A stretch of 64,000 nt of DNA from Paenibacillus pabuli (GTDB lineage: Bacteria; Bacillota; Bacilli; Paenibacillales; Paenibacillaceae), in NCBI RefSeq assembly GCF_023101145.1, contig NZ_CP073714.1, forward strand, positions 6,386,001-6,450,000, read 5' to 3'. Both the position numbers and the translations under genes were made by a program. The notes beneath the pieces were generated by a model. It did not search any database, was not told where the DNA came from, and saw only the letters and a program-made list of their open reading frames with translations. This document shows positions 1 through 7,112 of this stretch, one piece after another. Positions within the stretch are counted from its first letter, which is position 1; the number at the start of each line of letters is the position of its first letter.

Positions 1-654
1 ATGGATGTTCCCATCCCCATCCATCACCATGGCCTCATAGTGCTTCATCTGTTCATACAACGATTTGAACTCGGTAAACTGCTCCTTGGAAAGCTTCGTC
101 TCTGCCATTGCCAGCTGTTCCTCCCAAAATTGCTCCTGGTCCATAGGTTCTTTTGGAGAGTCTCCACTAGCTGCTTCCAGCTTTTTGAAAAAGGGCTCCA
201 GTTCCGCAGTAAGGCGATTAAACTCCGTCTGTTCTGTGGCACTCCAGTTCTCGGGGTGCATCTCTCCCTGTTGATCCGCATGCTTCAAAGCCATTTGCCC
301 CATTTGCTTCATCAGACCCATAAATTGAATGAATTCCTCTTCACTTAAATGTGCTTTGGCTGTCTGGAGCTTCTCATCCAGTCTCATGTAATCCTCCGGT
401 GTTCCACCCACCGCTGATATATTTTCCTGTGAACCATACATTTCGTTAGCCAAATAGGTATACCCTGCATAAGCTCCAGTAGGAATGATAAGCACAGCAG
501 CCAGCAGCACAGTAACCAGCCATTTTTTCCGATGTCCTTTGAGATGTGATTCACTTCGAATAGCATTCATGATTTTATGTTTTGTTTTTTCATGAATTGT
601 CCAGTCTTTGGTCTCTTCCTGGTAGACTGTTCGCAGCTGTTCATCGAGATTCAT
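1..654 (-). CDS. Membrane-anchored putative anti-sigma factor (partial, C-terminus outside window)
   Basis: The frame is open from an ATG at 654 to the left edge (218 codons seen). Residues 1-44 are a charged, presumably cytoplasmic segment, residues 45-65 a single membrane span, and the rest is an acidic, Gln/Glu/Lys-rich external part with helical, coiled-coil-like character. The start overlaps the end of the ECF sigma gene by 14 bases, the usual sign of translational coupling between an ECF sigma factor and its anti-sigma factor. It resembles Bacillus DUF3600-type proteins, but I cannot confirm the family. The anti-sigma role is inferred from topology and position. Confidence 0.7.
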   Translation of the reverse strand, partial: MNLDEQLRTVYQEETKDWTIHEKTKHKIMNAIRSESHLKGHRKKWLVTVLLAAVLIIPTGAYAGYTYLANEMYGSQENISAVGGTPEDYMRLDEKLQTAKAHLSEEEFIQFMGLMKQMGQMALKHADQQGEMHPENWSATEQTEFNRLTAELEPFFKKLEAASGDSPKEPMDQEQFWEEQLAMAETKLSKEQFTEFKSLYEQMKHYEAMVMDGDGNIH

Positions 655-1231
655 GCAAATCCTCCACCTTTCCCCGAATACCCACATTTAACTTCTGATT
701 CTGCCTCAACTTGGTTAGTGCTGCATGAATACGAGATTTCACCGTTCCTAATGGAATTTCCAATATGCATGAAATCTCTTCTTGCGTGTACTCGTTCAAA
801 TAGTGAAGAGTTACCACCTGCTGCAGCTTGTATGGCAATCGGTGCACCTGCTCAAGCAGAGGACGATTTGCCAGTTTGTTGATCAAGTCACCGGAAAAAT
901 CATACTCCAGTCCCGTATCAGACTTCTCCATCTGTTTGCTAAAGCGAAACTGCGTCAATCGTTTACGCCGATAACTTCGGACCTGCCGCATTGTCACACC
1001 CATTAACCAAGGACGAAAGGCTCTTTCCGAATCATATCGCTCTAAGGACCGGTATGCCTGAATATAGATTTCCTGTACCAGATCTTCCGCGTCAGATGGG
1101 TCACGAATCAGAAAACGAACCGTGCGATACACATCCATCACCGTTAGCTCATATAACTCCCCGTATGCTTCGTAGTCGCCAGCCCGGGTTAATTCTACAA
1201 GTTTTATGTACTCTTCTGTCTCACTCATCAT
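641..1231 (-). CDS. ECF-type RNA polymerase sigma factor
   Basis: This 196-residue protein has the two-domain layout of group 4 sigma factors. Region 2 spans about residues 12-85, with an acidic DAEDLVQE stretch near 48-55 and the tryptophan of region 2.4. Region 4 spans about 128-180, with the helix-turn-helix around EEISCILEIPLGTVKSR. It directs RNA polymerase to a small regulon, usually envelope stress. Two adjacent ATG codons follow a GGGG-type ribosome binding site, so the start is uncertain by one codon. The downstream membrane protein overlaps its end and is the likely anti-sigma partner. The exact ECF group was not assigned. Confidence 0.88.
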   Translation of the reverse strand: MMSETEEYIKLVELTRAGDYEAYGELYELTVMDVYRTVRFLIRDPSDAEDLVQEIYIQAYRSLERYDSERAFRPWLMGVTMRQVRSYRRKRLTQFRFSKQMEKSDTGLEYDFSGDLINKLANRPLLEQVHRLPYKLQQVVTLHYLNEYTQEEISCILEIPLGTVKSRIHAALTKLRQNQKLNVGIRGKVEDLHESR

Positions 1232-1315
1232 CCATCCCCTTTCTCCTTACACTATATATTGGCATACCAGCTCCATATCGTTCGATTTATTTCTTTCAAC
1301 TTTCACCGACCATGC

Positions 1316-1354
1316 AAAAAAAGCCCATTCCCCACTCATCGTTCGAGTTGGAAT
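1316..1354 (-). terminator. Intrinsic terminator-like hairpin upstream of the ECF sigma gene
   Basis: On the minus strand, an interrupted stem (ATTCC with GGAAT, ACTC with GAGT) is followed by seven T residues. It lies about 85 bases upstream of the sigma gene and about 140 bases beyond the terminator of the NTF2-like gene, so it is either a second barrier to read-through or a leader attenuator. Confidence 0.45.
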
Positions 1355-1493
1355 AAATGGATTTCAGAGGGAGTGGAAGAACTCGAAGCACTTATATTCC
1401 ACACCCTGTATCTGGGAATTCAAACTAAAATTTATTTAGAAGAAATAGTAAGAAAACAAATTTAACCTGGGTTTAAATCATATTTATAACCAT
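1355..1493. other. Gene-free spacer, nothing recognised
   Basis: The stretch between the two terminator hairpins carries no open frame with a ribosome binding site. Together with 1232-1315 and 1494-1577 it makes a gap of about 345 bases between the ECF sigma gene and the NTF2-like gene. The copy of TCGAACGAT at 1277-1285 (minus strand) recurs at 1338-1346; I see no clear promoter consensus. Confidence 0.5.
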
Positions 1494-1538
1494 AAAATAA
1501 GCCGACTCTCTATTTCCAGAAGAGAGTTGACTTATTTT
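1494..1538. terminator. Bidirectional intrinsic terminator
   Basis: An 18-base inverted repeat (1494-1511 with 1521-1538) with one mismatch and one wobble on either strand ends in AAAATAAG/CTTATTTT, giving U-rich ends both ways. It sits just downstream of the NTF2-like gene. Confidence 0.7.
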
Positions 1539-1577
1539 ACGAGTTTTTTTGTCGGTGATTGAAATTGCTAATTTGAA

Positions 1578-1907
1578 TTATCCAATAATTTCCAAACATG
1601 CAATTACATCATTGTTCACGGAGAAGTGAAAATCAAAAGGGAATGGCCCTCCCTCAAAATCCCCCGTTACAACAGTGCTTACAAAGTAGTTATCACCAGT
1701 ACCAGTAGCCTCTTTAATCTCAAGAGTAACATTCATGCCAATATAATAGGTATCCGCCCACTCTTTAATTTCTTTTAGGCCGGAAAAATCACGACCATGA
1801 TCACTAACAACACTAGAATCATTGAAAACGGACAACAGGGCTTTCATATTGTGATCATTTGTAGCTTCAATAAATTTTTGAATCGGGTTTGCTAATGATG
1901 TTAACAT
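1578..1907 (-). CDS. NTF2-like/SnoaL-like small protein
   Basis: The 109-residue protein begins with a helix (PIQKFIEATNDHN) and a following 'LLSVF' element, and ends with a GPFPFDFHFSV strand pair, the usual outline of the SnoaL/NTF2 cone fold. Such proteins bind or isomerise small hydrophobic ligands, but many have no known activity. It lies downstream of the SDR gene in the same direction, separated by 186 bases that contain inverted repeats, so it may have its own promoter. Probably an accessory to the SDR/DUF1330 genes; the substrate is unknown. Confidence 0.75.
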   Translation of the reverse strand: MLTSLANPIQKFIEATNDHNMKALLSVFNDSSVVSDHGRDFSGLKEIKEWADTYYIGMNVTLEIKEATGTGDNYFVSTVVTGDFEGGPFPFDFHFSVNNDVIACLEIIG

Positions 1908-1988
1908 ACATATCTCCCCTATCCTTTTTCATCATGGCTTGTTAATCGTGGATGCTTTTAGTATATAAAACGAGTATTTCCTTTTTAT

Positions 1989-2031
1989 AATTCATCATTT
2001 TCGTTTAAATGATTAATATAAATAATGAATT
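1989..2031. promoter_or_regulatory. Nested inverted repeats, candidate operator
   Basis: ATCATTT (1994-2000) and AAATGAT (2007-2013) form a perfect 7-bp inverted repeat with a 6-base spacer. The flanking AATTCATCATTT (1989-2000) also pairs with AAATAATGAATT (2020-2031) with one mismatch. The pair lies about 80-125 bases upstream of the NTF2-like gene. No regulator was identified. Confidence 0.35.
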
Positions 2032-2093
2032 AAACCTAATTATTCAAATCGAGCAATTGTAGCTTTAGTCATAAATAATTCGTCTTCGTAAAG

Positions 2094-2888
2094 TTAAACT
2101 GTAGGGACAGTTCCTCCATCGATTACATATTCGGCACCGGTAATTGATGCAGCACGATCAGAAGCAAGGAACGCCACAAGCTCACCAACTTCTTCTGGAT
2201 ATCCAGGACGTCCAATTGGAATACCTCCAAGGGCATCCATAACCGACTGGAGCGCACTTTCAAAGCTTCCTGTCACCTGAGCAATATTCTCCATCATAGC
2301 GTCAGCAGCTGTCGTTTGGATAAACCCTGGCGATACACGGTTAACCCGGATTCCTTTTGGAGAAAATTCTTTAGATAAGCTCTTACTGTAGTTACTCAAA
2401 GCCGCTTTTGCTGCAGCATAAGGGATCGTTGACTCGATCAAAGGTAAAACTCTTTGGATTGACGAAATGTGAATAATGACGCCCTTTCCTTGTTCAAGCA
2501 TCAATGGAATCAATCCACGATCCAACCGAACGGCCGCTAGAAGGTTCCAGTTCAAAGATTCAATCCAATGTTCGTCACTTGCTGCAAGAAAACCGCCGGG
2601 AGGTGTATTATTTCCTCCAACATTGTTGACCACAATATCAATGCTACCGAAGCGATCTTTAACAGCTTGAACAACTTTCTCGACGCCTTCTTTGGTAGCT
2701 AAATCTGCTTGTACAAACAAATTTGGATCGGCCAGATCAGTTGGCATCGAGCGTGCAGTCGTTAAAACTGTCGCTCCAGCTGAGGCAAATCTTTTAGCGA
2801 TCGCTTCACCCATTCCTTTTGTTCCGCCTGTCACCAGTACTTTTTTTCCTTCATATTCCGTTAATGGATTTGCATAAGTAATTGCCAT
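2094..2888 (-). CDS. SDR-family NAD(P)-dependent oxidoreductase
   Basis: This 264-residue protein is a classical short-chain dehydrogenase/reductase. The cofactor motif TGGTKGMGEA is near residues 20-29, an NNVGG version of the NNAG motif near 88-92, the catalytic Ser near 142-143 and the YAAAK active site at 157-161. A C-terminal IDGG motif is also present. The length is standard. It follows the DUF1330 gene by 69 bases and is probably co-transcribed with it, divergent from a LysR regulator. The substrate cannot be read from sequence; a carbonyl or alcohol substrate sensed by the LysR protein is a reasonable guess. Confidence 0.93.
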   Translation of the reverse strand: MAITYANPLTEYEGKKVLVTGGTKGMGEAIAKRFASAGATVLTTARSMPTDLADPNLFVQADLATKEGVEKVVQAVKDRFGSIDIVVNNVGGNNTPPGGFLAASDEHWIESLNWNLLAAVRLDRGLIPLMLEQGKGVIIHISSIQRVLPLIESTIPYAAAKAALSNYSKSLSKEFSPKGIRVNRVSPGFIQTTAADAMMENIAQVTGSFESALQSVMDALGGIPIGRPGYPEEVGELVAFLASDRAASITGAEYVIDGGTVPTV

Positions 2889-2957
2889 TATTTCTCCTCC
2901 TAAAATGCATTTAATTTTTATAAATCGCTATTACTATTTTTGTAGAATTCTTAATGA

Positions 2958-3257
2958 TTAATTGCCACTAGATATTCCCTCCATAATGATTCCTCTATAT
3001 GTCCCGCCTTTAAGGCGATGTTTTACGGCATCCTGGTAAGCTGGACTATAATACCAATCTTTAGCTTCTTTAAAGCTTGGAAATTCCAGCAGAGCTGCAC
3101 CTTCAACCTGCGGTCCTTCAATAACTTCATGGGTGCCATACATGGCGAGTGGTTTAACTGGATGACCATCAAGTCCTGCGGGAGCTTTGGAAGAATAAAC
3201 TTTTAATTCCTCCGGATCATTAGTTTGCTCGCGAAGAAAAATAACGTATGCTGGCAT
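2958..3257 (-). CDS. DUF1330 domain-containing protein
   Basis: The 99-residue protein matches the DUF1330 pattern: an initial AYVIF strand, a P-V-K-P-L-A-M-YG segment, VEGA-LLEFPSF-EA, and WY-SPAYQ-A near the C-terminus. This is a ferredoxin-like alpha/beta barrel related to antibiotic-biosynthesis monooxygenase folds, with no settled activity. It is the first gene of a probable unit with the SDR gene. A 202-base intergenic region separates it from the divergent LysR gene, the usual arrangement for LysR-controlled genes. Confidence 0.85.
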   Translation of the reverse strand: MPAYVIFLREQTNDPEELKVYSSKAPAGLDGHPVKPLAMYGTHEVIEGPQVEGAALLEFPSFKEAKDWYYSPAYQDAVKHRLKGGTYRGIIMEGISSGN

Positions 3258-3365
3258 TAATAAACAACTCCTTTCTGATTTTGTCCTTCATAGCATTACA
3301 GCGATTCAATACAGGACACCCTGAGAGGGAAGCCGCTTTCTTACATTTAGCTAAGCGGTCTCTTT

Positions 3366-3388
3366 AAGCACAATCTTATTTTATGCTT
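3366..3388. promoter_or_regulatory. Inverted repeat in the LysR divergent region
   Basis: AAGCA (3366-3370) and TGCTT (3384-3388) form a perfect inverted repeat with a 13-base AT-rich centre. It lies between the divergent LysR and DUF1330 genes, where LysR regulators normally bind. ATTTTATG and CATAAAAT form a second, wider pair nearby. The binding role is inferred. Confidence 0.3.
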
Positions 3389-3459
3389 GATTAAGATGTG
3401 CGTCTAATTTATAGTTTTCATAAAATCAATTACTAATATTAATGTAAGAAGGTGCATAA

Positions 3460-4362
3460 ATGGAGCTTACACAATTAGAATATTTTCTAACCGTAGCAAG
3501 ACTTCAACATATGACTATGGCTTCTAAGGCATTAAATCTTACTCAACCAGCTTTAAGTCACGCCATATCTAAACTCGAAAATGAACTCGGTGTTCCGCTT
3601 TTTGAACGTAATGGCCGGAATGTTCAGTTAAATCGGTACGGGCATATGTTTAGCAAGTGGGTGGAAGAAGCATTAAAAAACATTCAAAATGGCATTCAGG
3701 AAATTGACGAATGGTCTAATCCCGAAACCGGCGTTGTTCACATATCTTATCTTAATATTTTGGGAGTGGATCTGGTTCCTTCCATTATTAGAGACTATCA
3801 AACACACCATCCTAAGGTTCGGTTTGATTTGTATCAGGGTAATCACGGAGATATCAATGAATACTTGGATAAAGGGACATCTGACATGCTAATTACTTCT
3901 AAAGAATCAACATTGGATAATCATGAGTGGATTGCCATTCGTAAATTACCTTTATTTATCGTGGTTTCAGCTAAACATCACTTGGCTAACCGATCGAGTC
4001 TAAGCTTATTTGAATTATCTGGAGAACCTTTCGTAGGGTTGAAAAAAAATTGTGGATTAAAGGCCACTATAACCTCACGGTTCAAAGACACTAATTTCAA
4101 ACTCGCTTCCACCTATGACGCCGAGGATTTGATAACAGTCGCGGGTTTTATTAAAGCCGGTCTTGGAGTGTCTGTACTCCCTCAAACATTGGGACTTATG
4201 TTAGACGGCTTAGTATGGATTCCCATTCAGGAAAGCGGATGGGAATGGGAAGTCATATTAAAATGGAGAAAAGATCGTTACTTGTCTCCCGCTGCCAAAA
4301 GGTTAATTGACTTTATCTCGAAGGATTCAAATATGTCCTTTGTTGATCAACCCCTGAGATAG
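3460..4362 (+). CDS. LysR-family transcriptional regulator
   Basis: The 300-residue protein begins with the LysR winged helix-turn-helix (residues 1-60, including A-LNLTQPALSHAISKLENELGVPLFER). A two-lobed effector-binding domain follows from about residue 90 to 290. Length and layout are typical. It is transcribed away from the DUF1330-SDR-NTF2 genes, which suggests it controls them in response to an aromatic or carbonyl-type effector. It may also repress itself. The effector is unknown. Confidence 0.92.
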   Translation: MELTQLEYFLTVARLQHMTMASKALNLTQPALSHAISKLENELGVPLFERNGRNVQLNRYGHMFSKWVEEALKNIQNGIQEIDEWSNPETGVVHISYLNILGVDLVPSIIRDYQTHHPKVRFDLYQGNHGDINEYLDKGTSDMLITSKESTLDNHEWIAIRKLPLFIVVSAKHHLANRSSLSLFELSGEPFVGLKKNCGLKATITSRFKDTNFKLASTYDAEDLITVAGFIKAGLGVSVLPQTLGLMLDGLVWIPIQESGWEWEVILKWRKDRYLSPAAKRLIDFISKDSNMSFVDQPLR

Positions 4363-4763
4363 TTACAGTCCTACAAAAATCGACTATACTATTCATCGGC
4401 CAAGCCATCTGAAAATAAATATTAATGTCCCAAAACTTGCGCTCACTCTACATCCCCTAATCCCTTACCCCACAAGGTTTCTCCCCTACTTTCGAGATAA
4501 TAATTACTGTCCAAAAAGGTTGAGAAATCGATGGGCAAAAGCTGAAGATCAGGGAAAAGAATAAGAAAACGTTTGAGGAGTACATGGATGAAAGCCTTAC
4601 TGCGCTTGTATTTTGCTTGAGGAAAGAGCTTGAGGAGAAGAAAAGAGAGAGAAAAAGACTGGGGAAATGTACGCTTGAATACGCTGCATTTCTACCAGTC
4701 TTTGAGGGTTCTGGGCAGTTATTTTATTCAGGGACAGTTCATTGGGAAATGGACAGGAATTAT
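4363..4763. other. Intergenic stretch without a supported gene
   Basis: About 400 bases between the LysR gene and the convergent rRNA methylase gene. Short open frames exist on the plus strand from 4584 and 4630, but they run into the antisense of the methylase gene and lack a convincing ribosome binding site. A very purine-rich tract lies at about 4612-4665. It may be a decayed gene. I see no clear terminator. Confidence 0.5.
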
Positions 4764-5558
4764 TTATTGGCTAAACATCCGCTGTCTCATCGCTTCAAAC
4801 AACAAAATCGTTGCCGCCATCGCGGCATTAAGTGACTCTGCCTGTCCCTGCATGGGAATCGTAATCGCATCGTCCACCAGTTGTGCAGTAGACTCCGATA
4901 TGCCCTTGCCCTCATTGCCAATTACAAGCCACACCGACTGTGTAAAATCATAACTGTAGCACGAATACTCCGCCTGCAAAGATGTACTAACCAACTTTAC
5001 ACCCGCAGCCTTTGCTTCAGGCAGCAACGATTCCAACTGCCCTTCTACAATCGGCAAATGAAACAATGACCCCATCGTCGAACGGATCGTTTTCGGATTA
5101 TAGACATCCGCACAACCAGCACCTAGCACCACACCTGCCGCTCCCGCTGCATCCGCACTGCGAATAATCGTGCCCACATTACCGGGGTCCTGAACATTGT
5201 CCAGCACTACAACCAGCCCCTTGGAAGAAGACAACAAGCTTTGCAGCGGTTCACGACCTTTATGTACAACGGCAAAAACAGGTTGGGGTGTCATCGTATC
5301 CGTACACTTGGCGATAACCGCAGGAGATACACTGATCCATTCCACACGCTGAAGTGGAGCCTCCAGTCCAGCCAGTTCCTTGGGTACACCCTGCTCCCCA
5401 TCGTAAACGATACATTCCAGGTCTGCCCCGGCACGTAGCGCTTCCTGTACGAGATGAATGCCTTCAATAATATATTTATGTTGACGGGTACGGTGCTTTT
5501 TCTCCAGCAGCTGTGCCCATTCCTTCACACGTGTATTTTGCGGTGATACAATATCCAT
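4764..5558 (-). CDS. ysgA: TrmH/SpoU-family RNA 2'-O-methyltransferase (YsgA-like)
   Basis: The protein starts at MDIVSPQN (264 residues). The N-terminal part has the substrate-binding KYIIEGIHLVQEAL element. The C-terminal SPOUT domain has the three knot motifs: NVQDPGNVGTIIRSADAAG, LVIGNEGKGIS and IPMQGQAESLNAAMAATI. It methylates a ribose 2'-OH in rRNA or tRNA using SAM. The chosen ATG follows AAGGA by 7 bases. An in-frame TTG at 5627 with an AGGGG-like site would add 23 residues and cannot be excluded. The exact nucleotide target is unknown. Confidence 0.88.
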   Translation of the reverse strand: MDIVSPQNTRVKEWAQLLEKKHRTRQHKYIIEGIHLVQEALRAGADLECIVYDGEQGVPKELAGLEAPLQRVEWISVSPAVIAKCTDTMTPQPVFAVVHKGREPLQSLLSSSKGLVVVLDNVQDPGNVGTIIRSADAAGAAGVVLGAGCADVYNPKTIRSTMGSLFHLPIVEGQLESLLPEAKAAGVKLVSTSLQAEYSCYSYDFTQSVWLVIGNEGKGISESTAQLVDDAITIPMQGQAESLNAAMAATILLFEAMRQRMFSQ

Positions 5559-5651
5559 CTTTCCATCCTTCCCGTCTGCGGGATTTTTTATCAGCATGTT
5601 ACAAGACACATTGAAAATCTTCGACAAAGGTCCCCTTCATCATCGTACCAA

Positions 5652-6314
5652 TCACTTTGGATACGCAAGCTCCATTTTCGTTAAATGGTCCTTGTGACCA
5701 ACAATGATCAGTACATCCCCGTCCGCAATCCGATCCTCCGCATACGGAGAGATATTCATCGAATTCCCGCTGCGAATTGCCATTACGTTACACCCAAAGC
5801 GTGCACGAATATTTAGCTCCAGCAGATTTTTACCGATCATTTGCTCGGATGCTCTCATCTCCAAAATGCTGTAATCCTCAGACAACTCAATGTAATCAAG
5901 AATGTTTGGAGAGGTCAGATGATGGGCTACACGCAGTCCCATATCCCGCTCAGGATAAATGACCTTGTCCGCTCCGATCTTCTGCAATACTTTACCGTGA
6001 AGCTCATTTTGTGCTTTCACAATCAGAACAGGCACACCCATATCCTTCAGAATAAGGGTCGTGAGAATACTTGACTGAATATCTTCACCGATCGCCACAA
6101 CGACGACATCAAAATTCCGTATGCCCAGCGCCCGCAGCGCTTCTTCATCCGTTGAATCTGCCGATACGGCATGTGTCACCACATTGGACATCTCCTGGGT
6201 CCGCTGTTCGTCCGCATCAATGGCCAGTACGTCGAATCCCATGCCACTCAGCGCATTCGCTACACTTGATCCGAACCGTCCCATACCGATCACCGCATAT
6301 TGTTTTTTTGCCAC
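5652..6314 (-). CDS. KtrA/KtrC-type potassium uptake regulatory subunit
   Basis: The 220-residue protein has an RCK_N Rossmann domain (residues 1-130) with GMGRFGSSVA at the nucleotide-binding turn and an acidic D-ADE at the end of the second strand, followed by an RCK_C (TrkA_C) domain to the C-terminus. KtrA/KtrC proteins form octameric rings that gate the KtrB/KtrD K+ channel in response to ATP/ADP and cyclic di-AMP. No channel subunit lies next to it, so it is a stand-alone copy as ktrC is in B. subtilis. It is divergent from sspI. Confidence 0.9.
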   Translation of the reverse strand: MAKKQYAVIGMGRFGSSVANALSGMGFDVLAIDADEQRTQEMSNVVTHAVSADSTDEEALRALGIRNFDVVVVAIGEDIQSSILTTLILKDMGVPVLIVKAQNELHGKVLQKIGADKVIYPERDMGLRVAHHLTSPNILDYIELSEDYSILEMRASEQMIGKNLLELNIRARFGCNVMAIRSGNSMNISPYAEDRIADGDVLIIVGHKDHLTKMELAYPK

Positions 6315-6409
6315 TAGGGTCTAACCTCCCGCTGCACTTCAGCATTACGCATCTATTGGTAGTCCATTTTTCAATTAAAGGGTGAACTGCTTACTTAAAT
6401 ATCCTTCGT

Positions 6410-6438
6410 AGTATACCACAAAGCCCAATAAACTTGAA
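6410..6438 (-). promoter_or_regulatory. Candidate SigA promoter of the ktr gene
   Basis: On the minus strand, TTCAAG (6433-6438) and TATACT (6410-6415) are separated by 17 bases, with a TG-type extended -10. The -35 match is poor but the -10 is strong. About 95 bases lie between it and the gene. Confidence 0.5.
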
Positions 6439-6499
6439 TGCGCTCACGCTTCCCAGGGAACAGTATTAGAGCAGCCGAATATACGAGGAGGGACTTGCG

Positions 6500-6733
6500 A
6501 TGCCAATTACATTAAGCCTGCGTGAAGCGATTGTTCATAAAGTTCATGATAAAAGTGATGATCAGCTTCGGGAGATGATCGAAGGTTCTGTAGATGGACC
6601 GGAAGCAGCATTACCCGGACTTGGCGCTATTTTCGAAATGATCTGGAAGAACACGGAACCTGCCAAGCAGGAAGAATTAATTCAAATCGCGCAGGAGCAT
6701 CTGCACACCATTCCCGTTCAACCCATCAGATAA
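6500..6733 (+). CDS. sspI: Small acid-soluble spore protein SspI
   Basis: The 77-residue protein matches the SspI family: an N-terminal LSLREAIVHKV helix, D-QL-EMIEGSVDG-E-ALPGLG, and a conserved IFEMIWKN...QEELIQIAQEHL helix. SspI is a minor spore core protein made in the forespore and thought to coat spore components. GAGGAGG precedes the ATG. A TGAATG box at 6435 and a CAGTATTA box at 6461 resemble a SigG-type promoter but with a spacing of 20, so this was not called. Its presence supports a spore-forming host. Confidence 0.92.
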   Translation: MPITLSLREAIVHKVHDKSDDQLREMIEGSVDGPEAALPGLGAIFEMIWKNTEPAKQEELIQIAQEHLHTIPVQPIR

Positions 6734-7035
6734 CTGAAGCCTTGGAGGGAAAGGTACCATCATCACGTTGTTCTGTCTGCAAAGAGGGATTTTGGCTCAT
6801 TGGTTTGGATGATGCCTTGCTCCAATAGCAGGGCAGTTATATATCCCTGTAGACTAATTAGTCTCCCCAACCAAACAAGGTACAGCCACTGAGCATAACT
6901 CAGGAGGCTGTACCTTGTTTGTGTATACTTTGGTTTAGAAAAGAAAAAGCCGTCTGCCTTTAATCCCGAGCTGGAAATAAGACTTTGCAACTCACTCAGC
7001 AAGGATTTCAATGAGATATAAACGCTAGGAACGAC
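6734..7035. other. Intergenic region with a large hairpin
   Basis: Between sspI and the terminator of prfC there is no supported gene. An 82-codon minus-strand frame at 6763-7011 lacks a good ribosome binding site and runs through a hairpin, so it was not accepted. Confidence 0.5.
6873..6920. terminator. Long perfect hairpin, probable bidirectional terminator
   Basis: AAACAAGGTACAGCC (6873-6887) pairs perfectly over 15 bp with 6906-6920. The loop holds a second CTGAG/CTCAG stem. T-runs are short (TTGTTTGTG), so termination is likely but not certain. It lies 140 bases past sspI. Confidence 0.5.
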
Positions 7036-7077
7036 AAAAATGACCTAAACCCCTCTGATTAGGGATTTAGGTCATTT
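7036..7077 (-). terminator. Intrinsic terminator of prfC
   Basis: AAATGACCTAAA (7038-7049) pairs with TTTAGGTCATTT (7066-7077), with an inner CCCT/AGGG stem. The minus strand continues into five T residues. Confidence 0.85.
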
Positions 7078-7112
7078 GTTTCTGCTGTATTTACTATTTT
7101 AGGAAAAACGGC

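Noticed and set aside
4584..4835. 83-codon plus-strand open frame
   Set aside because: It overlaps the 3' end of the rRNA methylase gene on the opposite strand and has no family pattern; possibly a gene remnant.
6435..6468. SigG-like promoter for sspI
   Set aside because: TGAATG and CAGTATTA boxes are present, but the spacing of 20 is too long for a confident call.
6763..7011. 82-codon minus-strand open frame
   Set aside because: It runs through a terminator-like hairpin and lacks a ribosome binding site.
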